Assembly (NCBI RefSeq): GCF_021531435.1
Contig: NZ_JAFBIS010000007.1
Span: forward strand, 60,608 to 124,607
Reading direction: 5' to 3'
Length of the DNA: 64,000 nt
DNA from: Oscillibacter valericigenes
GTDB taxonomy: Bacteria; Bacillota; Clostridia; Oscillospirales; Oscillospiraceae
The notes under the pieces are model-generated. The model ran no database searches. It saw only the letters and a program-made list of their open reading frames with translations, and was not told where the DNA came from. Positions within the stretch are counted from its first letter, which is position 1; the number at the start of each line of letters is the position of its first letter. This document shows, piece by piece, positions 24,666 through 33,321 of the stretch. The position numbers and the translations under genes were made by a program.

Positions 24666-26256
24666 TCGCTTGGAACGTTCCTTTTTCATCTGTTCTTTTC
24701 TCTGATACATCCGCTCGTCCGCCCGGGAAAACAGGGAATCCTCCGTCTCCTCCGGCCCGGTGCTCCGGGCGGTGCCCATGGCCACCGTCACCTCATAGGG
24801 CAGTCTCCGGCTCTTTTGCTCCAGATACTGATACATGGTCTGCTCAGCGTCCAGAAGCTCCTGGTCGGAGGCGTCCTCCAAAACCGCCAGGAACTCGTCG
24901 CCGCCGATCCGGTAGCATCTCCCCAGGCCTTGGAACGCCTCCCGGATGCTCTCCGCCGCGGCGATGATGGCCGTGTCTCCCGCGGAATGGCCGTAGTGGT
25001 CATTGATGCCCTTCAGGTCATTCAAGTCAAACAGCACGTAGGTGACCCGGTCCGGCATCTGCGTCTGCCGCTTCTCCAGCGCCATCCGGTTTTCAAGCCC
25101 CGTCAAAGCGTCTGAATAAGCCATCTTTTGATATGTCTCCGCATGGACGCTCTTCTCCATCTGGACATAGAGCCTTTTCATGTTTGCACAGGCGAGGCAC
25201 AGGGCAAACAGCATCAGCCCGATACTGTACAGATATGCGTAATTTCTACCCGGCATCAGGTAAAACAGGGCCATTGCCGCGATGCCGCAGATACCGAACA
25301 GCACAAAGCCGCTGATGATCCCCCGGGTCTCCAGATTGCCGCGCTGCCTCTCCCGCACGCAGAGGCAGAGCACCGCCCCCATGGAGCACACCAGCAACGC
25401 ATGGCAGACGATCAGCGTGCTGTACGGCTCTTTCCGGCGCAGAAGATAGCACACCAGCATCACCAGCAGGTTCAGCACCTGCGCCAGGCACAGGGCGTCC
25501 AGGATCCGGCGCTGACGACGCAGCACCTGCCGGACATATAGAAGCAGGCTGACCGGCATCGCCATGAACGTCACAAAGGAGAGGAACACAACGCGCACCG
25601 TGTTGCCCGAAAACAGCATGGGAAACTGGGAATCACAGACCACCCACATGCCGGACAGGAACAAAAACAGGGCCAAAAAACACACTGCCGTATACCCGCT
25701 TCGGCTCCCGGCGGTAGCCCAGGACATAGCCGCCGGCAAGCACGATGCAGCCCAGCAGGGTAGTAAAGCAGCCGAAGATCAGGGCGTACAGGTTGTCATA
25801 CACAAACCGGGCGAACACCGCGTTGGAGCTGCCCAGATAGCTGTTCCCGGACAGCACCCGCTGTCCGCTGCGGCTGCCCTCCTCCAGTCGGAGCGTCAGC
25901 ACGGCTCCGCCGCAGTCCTCCGGCAGGTCGGCCCACAGGCGGACGGTGCCGGCCATTCTGGGGGGCTCCTCATAGCTGAGCAGCTCCTCGCCGTCCAGCA
26001 GCAGTACGGCATTGCACCAGAACACCTCCAGGCTGACCGTGTGGGCGCTTCCTCCCAGCTCCGGGATGACGTATGTATAGTCCCGGAAGCCGTTTTCCGG
26101 AGATGCCGCCGGCGTCCATTGATCCCGCAGAGAGATCAGCTCGCCCTCGTCCAGCGCGGGGATGCGGGAAGTCTCCAGTCTGCTTCCGGCCGCCGTCAGA
26201 ACGATCACAAGCAGCACGCACAGGAGGACAGCGGTATTGCGCGCCCGGTTTTTCAT
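24663..26256 (-). pseudogene. Membrane-bound GGDEF protein split by a frameshift
   Basis: Two minus-strand frames overlap at 25633-25739 and make one sensible protein. The first, from ATG 26256 with a GGAGAGGGG site, has a signal anchor and an extracellular beta-rich sensor like those before 7TM modules. It then enters a helix (ALIFGCFTTLLGCIVLAGG). The second frame carries the remaining helices and a diguanylate cyclase domain with RIGGDEFLAVL. Joining them needs one base removed, most simply in the CCC run at 25695-25697. The GG(D/E)EF site itself is intact. It is either a true strain-specific knockout or a sequencing indel. If repaired it would make c-di-GMP in response to an outside signal. 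Confidence 0.8.
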
Positions 26257-26411
26257 ATCCGCCGTCCCCTCTCCTGTCATCATTTCCGTAAAGATCACGG
26301 TTGACTCGCAATTTGTTCTATTTTATACAAAAAAGCGCAACAATCAAGAGCGGCGGGCGAATTCGCCCGCCGCTCTAACATCCGCCGAAAAATTACCCGC
26401 TGTCTTTCGCC

Positions 26412-27437
26412 TTATGCCCGATGATCCACCTCATACATGTAGGCGATCAGGTCCAGCAGCTTGTTCGTGTAGCCCCATTCGTTGTCGTACCAGGCGATGA
26501 GCTTCACGAAATCGTCATCCAGCATAATGCCCGCCGTCTCGTCGAAGATACAGGTCTCGGAAAATCCCGTGAGGTCGGAGGAGACCACCTGGTCCCGGGT
26601 GCAGGTGATGATGCCCTTCATGCTGTTCTGGGCGGCGTTCTCCATGGCGACGCACACATCATGGTAGCTGGCCGGCTGGATGAGTCGGGCCGTCAGATCC
26701 ACCACGGACACATCGTTGGTGGGCACCCGGAAGCTCATGCCGGTCATCTTGCCCTTCAGGTCCGGGATGACCTCGCCCACGGCTTTGGCGGCGCCGGTGG
26801 TGGAGGGGATGATGTTGCCCAGAACGCTGCGGCCCGTCCGCCAGTCCCGGCCCGCGCGGGCGTCCACCGCCTTCTGCTTGGCGGTGGCGGCGTGGATGGT
26901 GCTCATCAGCGCCTGCTTGATGCCGAAGGTATCGTGGATGACCTTGGTCATAGGCGCCAGGCAGTTTGTGGTGCAGGAGGCGTTGGACACCACATCCATC
27001 TCCGTCGTATAGGTTTTATGGTTCACACCCATGACAAAGGTGGGCGTGCAGTCGTCCTTGGAGGGTGCGGAGATGACCACCTTTTTGGCGCCGCCCGCCA
27101 GGTGGACGGATGCTTTTTCCGTGGTGTTGTAAGCGCCGGTGGATTCAATGATGTACTCCGCGCCGCAGTCATCCCAATGGAGCTGGGAGGCGTCGCTCTC
27201 GCTGTATACCCGGATCTTCTTGCCGTTCAGGATCAGGTTCTTGCCGTCATGCTCCACGCTGCCCTGGAACGTCCGGAAAACGGAGTCATATTTTACCTGA
27301 TAGACCATGTAGTCAAGATCGGCGTTGCGCAGGTTGATGCCGCAGATCTGATAGCTGTTGCAGCCCCGCTCCACCATGATCCGCAGCGCCACGCGTCCGA
27401 TCCGGCCAAAACCGTTGATGCCAACTTTAATCGCCAT
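26412..27437 (-). CDS. gap: Glyceraldehyde-3-phosphate dehydrogenase, type I
   Basis: The 341-residue glycolytic enzyme oxidises glyceraldehyde-3-phosphate to 1,3-bisphosphoglycerate. It starts MAIKVGINGFGRIGRVALRI at 27437, after GAGGTGGAGG. The catalytic Cys155 is in SNASCTTNCLAP, and the late WYDNEWGY motif is present. After the second beta strand the usual Asp that grips the NAD ribose (IND) is replaced: here it reads CGINLRNADLDY. This could loosen NAD preference, since changes at this Asp occur in NADP-using or dual enzymes. It is a single gene with its own strong promoter, and no other glycolytic genes adjoin it. Confidence 0.94.
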   Translation of the reverse strand: MAIKVGINGFGRIGRVALRIMVERGCNSYQICGINLRNADLDYMVYQVKYDSVFRTFQGSVEHDGKNLILNGKKIRVYSESDASQLHWDDCGAEYIIESTGAYNTTEKASVHLAGGAKKVVISAPSKDDCTPTFVMGVNHKTYTTEMDVVSNASCTTNCLAPMTKVIHDTFGIKQALMSTIHAATAKQKAVDARAGRDWRTGRSVLGNIIPSTTGAAKAVGEVIPDLKGKMTGMSFRVPTNDVSVVDLTARLIQPASYHDVCVAMENAAQNSMKGIITCTRDQVVSSDLTGFSETCIFDETAGIMLDDDFVKLIAWYDNEWGYTNKLLDLIAYMYEVDHRA

Positions 27438-27490
27438 GTTACTGTTCCTCCACCTCATATTTTGCCAGGGGTACCGCAGGTATGGTTCCA

Positions 27491-27519
27491 ATTATAGCAT
27501 CCGTTTTCGGGAAAGTTAA
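27491..27519 (-). promoter_or_regulatory. Promoter of gap
   Basis: Minus-strand TTAACT (27514-27519) and TATAAT (27491-27496) are 17 nt apart, about 50 nt before the start codon. Confidence 0.75.
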
Positions 27520-27597
27520 CTATTATTACGTAAAATTTACGCATGTTTATATAAAAATTTTTATGGAAATAAACGGATTGCCCGTGCCGCAAACGCT

Positions 27598-27640
27598 TGC
27601 CGCATAAACAGAAAGGCAGGCAGCACCGTGAACGGATACT
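27598..27640 (-). terminator. Possible terminator after the micro-ORFs
   Basis: On the minus strand GGCAGTATC can pair with GGTGCTGCC (with G-T pairs) around a short loop. TGCCTTTCTGTTT follows. The U-tract is imperfect. Confidence 0.4.
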
Positions 27641-27697
27641 GCCTACCTCTTTGGATGATCCATATTTTTTTCCTCTCTGATCGTTTCCTGCATATCC

Positions 27698-27748
27698 TCA
27701 GCCAAACATATGGTAGTAAGACTGCAGCATGACGGACAGCTTCTTCAT
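27698..27748 (-). CDS. Micropeptide copy 1, 16 residues (MKKLSVMLQSYYHMFG)
   Basis: A 17-codon frame begins 9 nt after a perfect AAGGAGG site. It repeats the frame 42 nt upstream with only one amino-acid change (Gln for Glu at position 9), while five codons differ silently (Val, Tyr, Tyr, His, Gly). That ratio is what selection on a peptide gives. A 72-residue alternative frame across this place shows no such pattern. The peptide is basic at the start and aromatic at the end, has no Cys and is too short for a signal peptide. I do not recognise it. It lies in a two-gene unit divergent from a LysR gene and 260 bp before gap. Confidence 0.68.
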   Translation of the reverse strand: MKKLSVMLQSYYHMFG

Positions 27749-27790
27749 TTCTTTTCGCCTCCTTCATTTGTTCTCTCACGGGCTATCGTA

Positions 27791-27841
27791 TTAACCAAAC
27801 ATGTGATAATAAGACTCCAGCATCACGGACAGCTTCTTCAT
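27791..27841 (-). CDS. Micropeptide copy 2, 16 residues (MKKLSVMLESYYHMFG)
   Basis: This is the promoter-proximal copy. The 13 bases before the ATG (GAGGCGAAAAGAA) are the same as in copy 1, so both start signal and coding part were duplicated. It ends with TAA, copy 1 with TGA. A promoter with TTCACA and TATCAT 17 nt apart lies about 60 nt upstream. A signalling peptide, a regulatory leader peptide or the core of a modified peptide are all possible. No modification enzyme or exporter gene adjoins, which weakens the last idea. Confidence 0.68.
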   Translation of the reverse strand: MKKLSVMLESYYHMFG

Positions 27842-27902
27842 TTCTTTTCGCCTCTTTTCCTTGGTCTCCCGGAAGTTCTCTCGTTCCCTTGGAACAATTC
27901 TG

Positions 27903-27931
27903 ATGATAAACCCTTTTTCGCAAAATGTGAA
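27903..27931 (-). promoter_or_regulatory. Promoter of the micropeptide unit
   Basis: Minus-strand TTCACA (27926-27931) and TATCAT (27903-27908) are 17 nt apart. It lies back to back with the LysR promoter, the usual layout for a LysR-controlled target. Confidence 0.5.
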
Positions 27932-27943
27932 ATACATATTAAA

Positions 27944-27972
27944 TTGCATTTACTATACGATTTTGATATAAT
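27944..27972 (+). promoter_or_regulatory. Promoter of the LysR gene
   Basis: TTGCAT (27944-27949) and a perfect TATAAT (27967-27972) are 17 nt apart. Confidence 0.72.
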
Positions 27973-28011
27973 AAGGCATCATCCGGAAAACGGTGGAAAG
28001 AAGGTCTTTCA

Positions 28012-28968
28012 ATGGATTTCCGCTCTCTGCAATATTTTATTGCCGTGGCACAGGAGCTCAACTTCACCCGGGCCGCTGAAAAACTGCAAATGAGCCAGCC
28101 TCCCCTCAGCAGCCAGATCAAGGCACTGGAGGAAGAGCTGGGCGTGCAGCTGTTCATCCGCGGCAAGCGGCGGCTGACGCTGACCGAAGCGGGCACGCTG
28201 CTGCTGCAGCGGGCCGTTCAGATGATGGAGCTTTCGGAAAAAACGCGGCGGGATCTCTCTTCTCTGGGAAACGAGCTCTCCGGGACGATCTGCCTCGGCA
28301 TGGTAGAGGGCCGGGCGCCCTATCTGGCGGCCCGCTGGATCGCCGGATTCCAGGAGGAATACCCCCTGGTCCGGTATGAGCTGTGGAACGGCAGCAGCGA
28401 CGATGTGCTGGACCAGCTGCACCGGGGGCTGGCGGATCTGGCCGTCATTGCCGCTCCCTACGACATCGAGCATCTGGACGGCTTCTCCGTGGGGCGGGAG
28501 CCCTGGGTCGCCATCATCTCCCGGAGCCACCCGCTGGCCGCGGTTCCGGGCGCTGAGCTGCCCCTTTCCAGTCTTGTAGGCCAGCCCCTGATCGTCCCCC
28601 GCCGCAAGTCCCGTGTGGAGGCCATCCGCGCGTGGTTTGCCGGCATCGGCGCGGAGCCAAGCATCCTGTGCGAAATGTCTAACTACATGGACGCCGTGGC
28701 CCTGGCGGAGCAGAATGTGGGCATCAGCATCTTCCCCCAGACCACCTACACGCCGAACGCCCACGTGGTCTCGAAGGTCATCACCCAGCCGATGAAGCAG
28801 GTGGAATATGTCCTGGTCTGGGAGCGGGGGCAGCATTTGCAGACGGCGCCGGTGCAGGAATTCATCCGCTATGTCCGGGATTTCATTGAGGCGGACCTGA
28901 TCCACACCCCGCGCTTTCAGGTGCGGGAACCGGAGTATCAGATCCCCGATGACACAAAGAACATGTGA
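28012..28968 (+). CDS. LysR-family transcriptional regulator
   Basis: The 318-residue protein has the classical winged helix-turn-helix start (MDFRSLQYFIAVAQELNFTR, then AAEKLQMSQPPLSSQIKALE). A two-lobe effector domain follows from about residue 90 (GTICLGMVEGRAPYLAARW). Length is normal. AGAAGG-type bases precede the ATG. LysR proteins usually control a divergent neighbour and themselves. The divergent neighbour here is the micropeptide pair, then gap, so one of these is the likely target. The effector is unknown. A terminator follows at 28994-29040. Confidence 0.92.
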   Translation: MDFRSLQYFIAVAQELNFTRAAEKLQMSQPPLSSQIKALEEELGVQLFIRGKRRLTLTEAGTLLLQRAVQMMELSEKTRRDLSSLGNELSGTICLGMVEGRAPYLAARWIAGFQEEYPLVRYELWNGSSDDVLDQLHRGLADLAVIAAPYDIEHLDGFSVGREPWVAIISRSHPLAAVPGAELPLSSLVGQPLIVPRRKSRVEAIRAWFAGIGAEPSILCEMSNYMDAVALAEQNVGISIFPQTTYTPNAHVVSKVITQPMKQVEYVLVWERGQHLQTAPVQEFIRYVRDFIEADLIHTPRFQVREPEYQIPDDTKNM

Positions 28969-28993
28969 GTTTCCCGGCATTTTGCCGCAGGAC

Positions 28994-29040
28994 AAAAAAG
29001 CAGCCATGGGCCGCGATTGGGCGGTCCATGGCTGTTTTTT
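28994..29040. terminator. Bidirectional terminator
   Basis: A 14-bp stem (CAGCCATGGGCCGC with GCGGTCCATGGCTG) with flanking A and T runs separates lysR from the convergent thiamine-salvage operon. Confidence 0.85.
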
Positions 29041-29059
29041 ACAGGAAATGACGCGCCGG

Positions 29060-30073
29060 TCAGAACTCCAGGTTGACCCGGACGTCGTCCAGAGCGGGCG
29101 CGGAGCTGATGAGCCCCTGGGCCAGCATCCAGTCGATGTTCTCCTGCCAGCACGCGTCGGACTGGGACAGGAACCTGGCGTCCTCCGTCTCCATGATGGG
29201 CAGCAGCACGCCGATGCTGGAGCGCTCCACGGTCTCGGACAGGGGGAAGTTCTCCTCGTTCTGGTTCTCCAGCAGGATGCGCAGGGCCTCCTCGGGGTCG
29301 GCCTTCATATCGGCAAAGCCTTTGGCGGAAGCCCGCAGGAAGGCTTTCAGCGTCTCGCTGTCGTTTTCGATGGCGTCGTCGTTGGCCACGAACACGCCCT
29401 CGTAGTTGGTGGGCACGCCGTAGTCGTCCAGGCTGAACCAGTTGACCTCGAAGCCCTCTTCCTCCATCTGGGGCACCTCATGGTTGACGAGGCAGCCGAT
29501 GGTGGCGTCCACATTGCCGGTGGTCATGGAGCTCATCAGGTCAAAGCCCACGTCGATCATGGTCACGTCGCTGTAATCCGCGCCCACGTTCTCCATGATG
29601 CTGCGGACCAGCGCCTCGGACAGCTCCGTGCCCGCGTAGCCCACGGTCTTGCCCACCAGGTCGGCAGGGGATGTGATGTTCTTCTCCTTCAGGGACAGGA
29701 TGATGTTCAGGGGGCCCTGGACCACGGCGCCGATGGACTTCACCGGCACGCCCTGCTCCGCCCGGGCCTGGATGACGTCATGCTGGTAGTAAAGGCCGAT
29801 GTCCGCCTTGCCGGCGGCCACCAGGGACAGGGCGTCGTTGGTGTTGGAGGGGAAGCGGATGTTGACCTTCAGGCCCTCCTCGGCGTAGTAACCCTTGTCA
29901 ATCGCTTCGTACAAAAAGGCGTGGAGGGCGTTGGGATACCAGTCCAGCACCACGTCCAGCTCCCGCAGCTCGCCGCTTTCAGCGGTCTTTTCGGAGGTAG
30001 TGCTCCCGCCGCAGCCCGCCAGCAGGGACAGGCACAGCAGGGCGGAGAGCAGCATTGCAGTCAATTTTTTCAC
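29060..30073 (-). CDS. thiY: HMP/thiamine-precursor ABC transporter binding lipoprotein (ThiY, NMT1/THI5-like)
   Basis: The 337-residue lipoprotein has a signal with lipobox LLAGC and an NMT1/THI5-like body: VVLDWYPNALHAFLYEAIDK, then KADIGLYYQHDVI and PLNIILSLKEKNI. In this family it binds N-formyl-aminopyrimidine or HMP. I prefer the GTG at 30073, which has TGGAGAA six bases before it, over the ATG at 30091, which lacks a site. It is the last gene of the TPP-riboswitch operon. Together with the membrane and ATPase genes it would bring in pyrimidine pieces of damaged thiamine for TenA and ThiD. Confidence 0.88.
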   Translation of the reverse strand: MKKLTAMLLSALLCLSLLAGCGGSTTSEKTAESGELRELDVVLDWYPNALHAFLYEAIDKGYYAEEGLKVNIRFPSNTNDALSLVAAGKADIGLYYQHDVIQARAEQGVPVKSIGAVVQGPLNIILSLKEKNITSPADLVGKTVGYAGTELSEALVRSIMENVGADYSDVTMIDVGFDLMSSMTTGNVDATIGCLVNHEVPQMEEEGFEVNWFSLDDYGVPTNYEGVFVANDDAIENDSETLKAFLRASAKGFADMKADPEEALRILLENQNEENFPLSETVERSSIGVLLPIMETEDARFLSQSDACWQENIDWMLAQGLISSAPALDDVRVNLEF

Positions 30074-30119
30074 AGAAAATTCTCCATTCATATAATTTTT
30101 TCAAAGAGCAAACAACTTT

Positions 30120-30878
30120 TCAGGACTCGCCCCGCCACTTCACGACCTTGTTTTCGATGAGCCCCACCAGGGCCACCACCAGCATGGCCGCCACGCTCAG
30201 AAGCACGATGGGGGCGAACACGCCGGCGCCGTCCAGCTGGGTCATCATCCGGCGGGAGAAGTACCCCAGGCCGCTCTGGGCGCCCAGCCATTCGCCGATG
30301 GCGGCGCCGATGATGCTCAGGGGAACCGCCATTTTGATGGCGGAGAAGAAATAGGGCAGGGCGCAGGGGACCTTGATCTTCATAAAAATGTCCCACCTGG
30401 TGGCGCCGTAGGTCTGTAAAAGCTCGCTCATCTCCGTCTTGGCGGCCCGGAAGCCGTCACAGACGGTAATGGTGATGGGGAAGAAGGTCATCAGCACCGT
30501 CACCAGCACCTTGCTCCAGATGCCGTAGCCGAACCACAGCACGAACAGGGGCGCGATGGCGGTGGTGGGGATGGTCTGGGAGGCCACGACGATAGGATAC
30601 AGGCACTTTTGCAGCAGGGGACTCCAGTCCATCGCCACCGCCAGGGCCAGTCCCAGGATCACGGAGATCAGCAGGCCGATGCCGGTGACCGCCATGGTAG
30701 CGGGCAGGTGGACGGTGAACAGCGGGACACGCAGCTCCCAAAGCCGCTGCAGAATTTGGATGGGGGTGGGCAGGATGTAGGCGGCGTTCACCTTCATGGC
30801 GCCCAGCTGCCACAAAAACAGCAGGCAGAACAAAAAGATGGCCGCTGGCAGGTTGCCCCGGTTGGCGTGCTTCGTCAT
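30120..30878 (-). CDS. thiX: ABC transporter permease, ThiX type
   Basis: The 252-residue permease has about six membrane helices and the docking loop EMSELLQTYGATRWDIFMKI, as in taurine/nitrate/HMP importers. Its ATG overlaps the stop of the ATPase gene (ATGA), so translation is coupled. A longer open frame upstream is the ATPase gene read in another frame. It carries HMP-type precursors across the membrane with ThiY and ThiZ. Confidence 0.88.
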   Translation of the reverse strand: MTKHANRGNLPAAIFLFCLLFLWQLGAMKVNAAYILPTPIQILQRLWELRVPLFTVHLPATMAVTGIGLLISVILGLALAVAMDWSPLLQKCLYPIVVASQTIPTTAIAPLFVLWFGYGIWSKVLVTVLMTFFPITITVCDGFRAAKTEMSELLQTYGATRWDIFMKIKVPCALPYFFSAIKMAVPLSIIGAAIGEWLGAQSGLGYFSRRMMTQLDGAGVFAPIVLLSVAAMLVVALVGLIENKVVKWRGES

Positions 30879-31636
30879 GGCGCCACCTGCTTTCTCAGAA
30901 CGTTGATCAGGTCCTCCCGCAGGGCCACCATGTCGGGATGGGTCAGGCATTCCCGGGTGCGGGGATAGTCCGCGGGCACGGGAACTTCCGTCAGGGCGTG
31001 GATGGGCGTGCTGGTGACCGCCAGGACGCTGCCGGAGAGGAACACCGCCTCCTCCACATCGTGGGTGATGAAGAGAATGGTCTTTTTGTGTTTCTCCCAC
31101 TGGCCCAGGAGCCACTCCTGCATGGAGATGCGGGTGAGGAAGTCCAGGGCGGAGAAGGGCTCGTCCAGCAGCAGAAGGTCGCTGCCGGTGAGCATGGTCC
31201 GGGCGAAGGCCGCCCGCTGGCGCATACCGCCGGAGAGCTCGTCGGGCATCTTGTCCCGGCAGCCCTCCAGACCCACATCCGCCAGGGCGTCGTCGATGCG
31301 CTCCCGCCGCTCCGCACGGGAATACCCGCCCATGATCTCCAGGGGCAGGGCCAGGTTCTCCCCGATGGTCCGCCAGGGGAACAGCAGGTCCTTCTGGGGC
31401 ATATAGCCGCAGTAGTGCTTCTGCTCCGCGATGGACTTCCCGCCCACCCGGATGGTGCCGGATTTGGGCCGCAAAAGGCCGTTGGTCATGCGGAAAATGG
31501 TGCTTTTGCCGCAGCCGCTGACGCCGATGATGCAGTGAAAGGAACCGGGCTCCACGGAAAAGCTCAGGTCGTCGATGATGTCAAAGTCCTCGCCGGGGTA
31601 CTGGTAGGAGACGTGCTCAAATTCCAGCAGGCTCAT
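30875..31636 (-). CDS. thiZ: ABC transporter ATP-binding protein, ThiZ type
   Basis: The 253-residue ATPase shows Walker A (GVSGCGKST), signature LSGGMRQRAAFARTM and Walker B LLLLDEPFSALD. It is the small nitrate/taurine/HMP type without a TOBE domain. Its ATG overlaps the tenA stop codon and its own stop overlaps the permease start. The order thiD, tenA, ATPase, permease, binding protein is a compact, coupled operon under the TPP riboswitch, which fixes the substrate class as a thiamine pyrimidine precursor. Confidence 0.9.
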   Translation of the reverse strand: MSLLEFEHVSYQYPGEDFDIIDDLSFSVEPGSFHCIIGVSGCGKSTIFRMTNGLLRPKSGTIRVGGKSIAEQKHYCGYMPQKDLLFPWRTIGENLALPLEIMGGYSRAERRERIDDALADVGLEGCRDKMPDELSGGMRQRAAFARTMLTGSDLLLLDEPFSALDFLTRISMQEWLLGQWEKHKKTILFITHDVEEAVFLSGSVLAVTSTPIHALTEVPVPADYPRTRECLTHPDMVALREDLINVLRKQVAP

Positions 31637-32298
31637 GGACGCATCTCCCAGGCCATGTCCCAGAAGCCCAGCTCATAGCGGCTGCAGTTGACAAAAATCT
31701 CCGCCAGACGGTCAAACTGGGCTTCGGAGGCGCCCTCCGCCAGCTCGTCCATCAAGTCGATGAGGGCCTGGTTGGTGGCGGCGTAGTCCTCGGAGGCGTA
31801 GCTCTTTATCCACTCGCCGTAGAAGGGATGGTCCGCCGCGCCGGGGATCTTGGCCAAGGCCTGGCCGATCTCGGCATAGCTCCAGGAGCAGGCCAGGATG
31901 GAGGCCACGATCTCCATGGGACCGCCCATGTCCGCCACCGCCATCATGTAATGGGTATAGGACAGATTGTCCAGCGCGGGCTGCACTGCGGAGACCTGCT
32001 CCTCGGTGATGCCCAGCCGCTGCATGTAGGCCCGGTGGATGTTCATCTCGCCGTTCAGAATGGCATTCACATTCTGGGAAAAGGTCTGCATCAGGGCCCT
32101 ATCCTGGGCCTTGACCACGCCCAGGGCAAAGACCTTGGCATAGTCAAAGAGGTACAGGTAATCCTGCAGCATGAAATACTGGAATTTTTCCACGGGAAGG
32201 GTGCCGTCGCCGATGGCGGTGACGAAGGGATGGTGCAGGCATTTCTCCCAGATGGGGGCCGCCGCCTGGCGCAGCCGCTCGGAAACAGACTGGCTCAT
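31633..32298 (-). CDS. tenA: Thiaminase II / aminopyrimidine aminohydrolase
   Basis: The 221-residue enzyme turns aminopyrimidine from broken thiamine into HMP and can also split thiamine. The all-helical TenA pattern is clear: FQYFMLQDYLYLFDYAKVFA, the active-site Cys in ILACSWSYAEIGQ, and a late YELGFWDMAW with the conserved aromatic and Glu residues. Length is standard. It follows thiD by one base and couples to the ATPase gene. With the importer and ThiD it completes a salvage route from imported pyrimidine to HMP-diphosphate. Confidence 0.93.
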   Translation of the reverse strand: MSQSVSERLRQAAAPIWEKCLHHPFVTAIGDGTLPVEKFQYFMLQDYLYLFDYAKVFALGVVKAQDRALMQTFSQNVNAILNGEMNIHRAYMQRLGITEEQVSAVQPALDNLSYTHYMMAVADMGGPMEIVASILACSWSYAEIGQALAKIPGAADHPFYGEWIKSYASEDYAATNQALIDLMDELAEGASEAQFDRLAEIFVNCSRYELGFWDMAWEMRP

Positions 32299-32299
32299 A

Positions 32300-33106
32300 T
32301 CAGGCGTCCTCCCCGCAGTATTCGCTTTTCAGGTCAAAGAGGTGATTCATGGGGCCCCGGCCGTGGCCCAGGTCCAGCATGGCGCCCAGTGCGCCGGAGA
32401 TGTACGCCTTGGCCCGCTCCACAGCGTCCTCCAGCGCCATGTCCTTCGCCAGATTGGAGGCGATGGCGCTGGAGAGGGTGCAGCCGGTGCCGTGGGTGTT
32501 GGGGTTGTTGATGCGGCGGCCGTTGAACCAGCGGGCCCGGCCGTCCTTCCACAGCAGGTCGTTGGCGTCGTTGAGGTCGTGGCCGCCCTTGCACAGCACG
32601 GCACAGCCGTACTTTTCGCTGATGGTCCGGGCGGCGGTCTCCATGTCGGCGGGGCTCTCGATCTTCATGTCCGCCAGAATTTCCGCCTCCGGAATGTTGG
32701 GGGTCAGGACCTCCGCCAGGGGCAGCAGCCGATCCGTCAGGGCGCCGATGGCGTCGTCCCGCAGCAGCTTGGAGCCGGAGGTAGCCACCATCACCGGGTC
32801 CACCACGATGTGGCGGGCGCCGTACTGGGTCAGCTTGTCCGCGATGACGGTGATGAGCTCGGCAGAGGAGACCATGCCGATCTTCACCGCGTCGGGGAAA
32901 ATATCGGTGAATACGGCGTCCAGCTCCGCTGCCAGAAAGGAGGGCGTGGCCTCCAGGATGTCTGTGACGCCGGTCGTGTTCTGGGCAGTCAGCGCGGTCA
33001 CGGCGGTCATGGCGTATACGCCATTGGCTGTCATGGTCTTGATGTCTGCCTGGATACCGGCGCCTCCGCTGGAATCGCTTCCAGCGATCGATAATGCTGT
33101 TCTCAT
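32300..33106 (-). CDS. thiD: Hydroxymethylpyrimidine/phosphomethylpyrimidine kinase
   Basis: The 268-residue ribokinase-fold enzyme phosphorylates HMP twice to HMP-PP. The start SIAGSDSSGGAGIQADIKT and the late NTHGTGCTLSSAIASNLA (anion hole and catalytic Asp region) are textbook. The ATG at 33106 follows AAAGGAG; longer in-frame sequence upstream belongs to the riboswitch leader. It is the first gene of the operon. No thiE or thiM lies here, so the thiazole half and the joining step must be encoded elsewhere. Confidence 0.95.
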   Translation of the reverse strand: MRTALSIAGSDSSGGAGIQADIKTMTANGVYAMTAVTALTAQNTTGVTDILEATPSFLAAELDAVFTDIFPDAVKIGMVSSAELITVIADKLTQYGARHIVVDPVMVATSGSKLLRDDAIGALTDRLLPLAEVLTPNIPEAEILADMKIESPADMETAARTISEKYGCAVLCKGGHDLNDANDLLWKDGRARWFNGRRINNPNTHGTGCTLSSAIASNLAKDMALEDAVERAKAYISGALGAMLDLGHGRGPMNHLFDLKSEYCGEDA

Positions 33107-33207
33107 TGTGATGCTCCTTTCTTGTTTCAGCATTATTTTTATGGAGCGACGGAAGGTGGTGCCCCCGATCCGCCGCGTTTCCCGGCACAGCCGGGTGGGA
33201 AAACAGC

Positions 33208-33239
33208 AAAAAGCCGTTCGCCCACAAGGGGAGAACGGC
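33208..33239 (-). terminator. Riboswitch-controlled terminator
   Basis: On the minus strand GCCGTTC and GAACGGC form a stem followed by TTTTTGC, between the TPP aptamer and thiD. This is the expected off-state of the expression platform. Confidence 0.7.
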
Positions 33240-33321
33240 GCAATGCCACGGAATGAAAAAAGACCCGCAGCGGCCAATACCGCCGGGGGTCCACCGTGTC
33301 TCGTAAAAATGTAGCGTGTCG

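Noticed and set aside
27643..27693. Possible third 16-codon frame (MQETIREEKNMDHPKR) after the micropeptide pair
   Set aside because: Its start is too close to any ribosome site and it has no similarity to the two repeats; the equal length is probably chance.
27561..27779. 72-residue minus-strand frame overlapping micropeptide copy 1
   Set aside because: It shows no conservation between the two repeats, while the 16-codon frame changes almost only silently.
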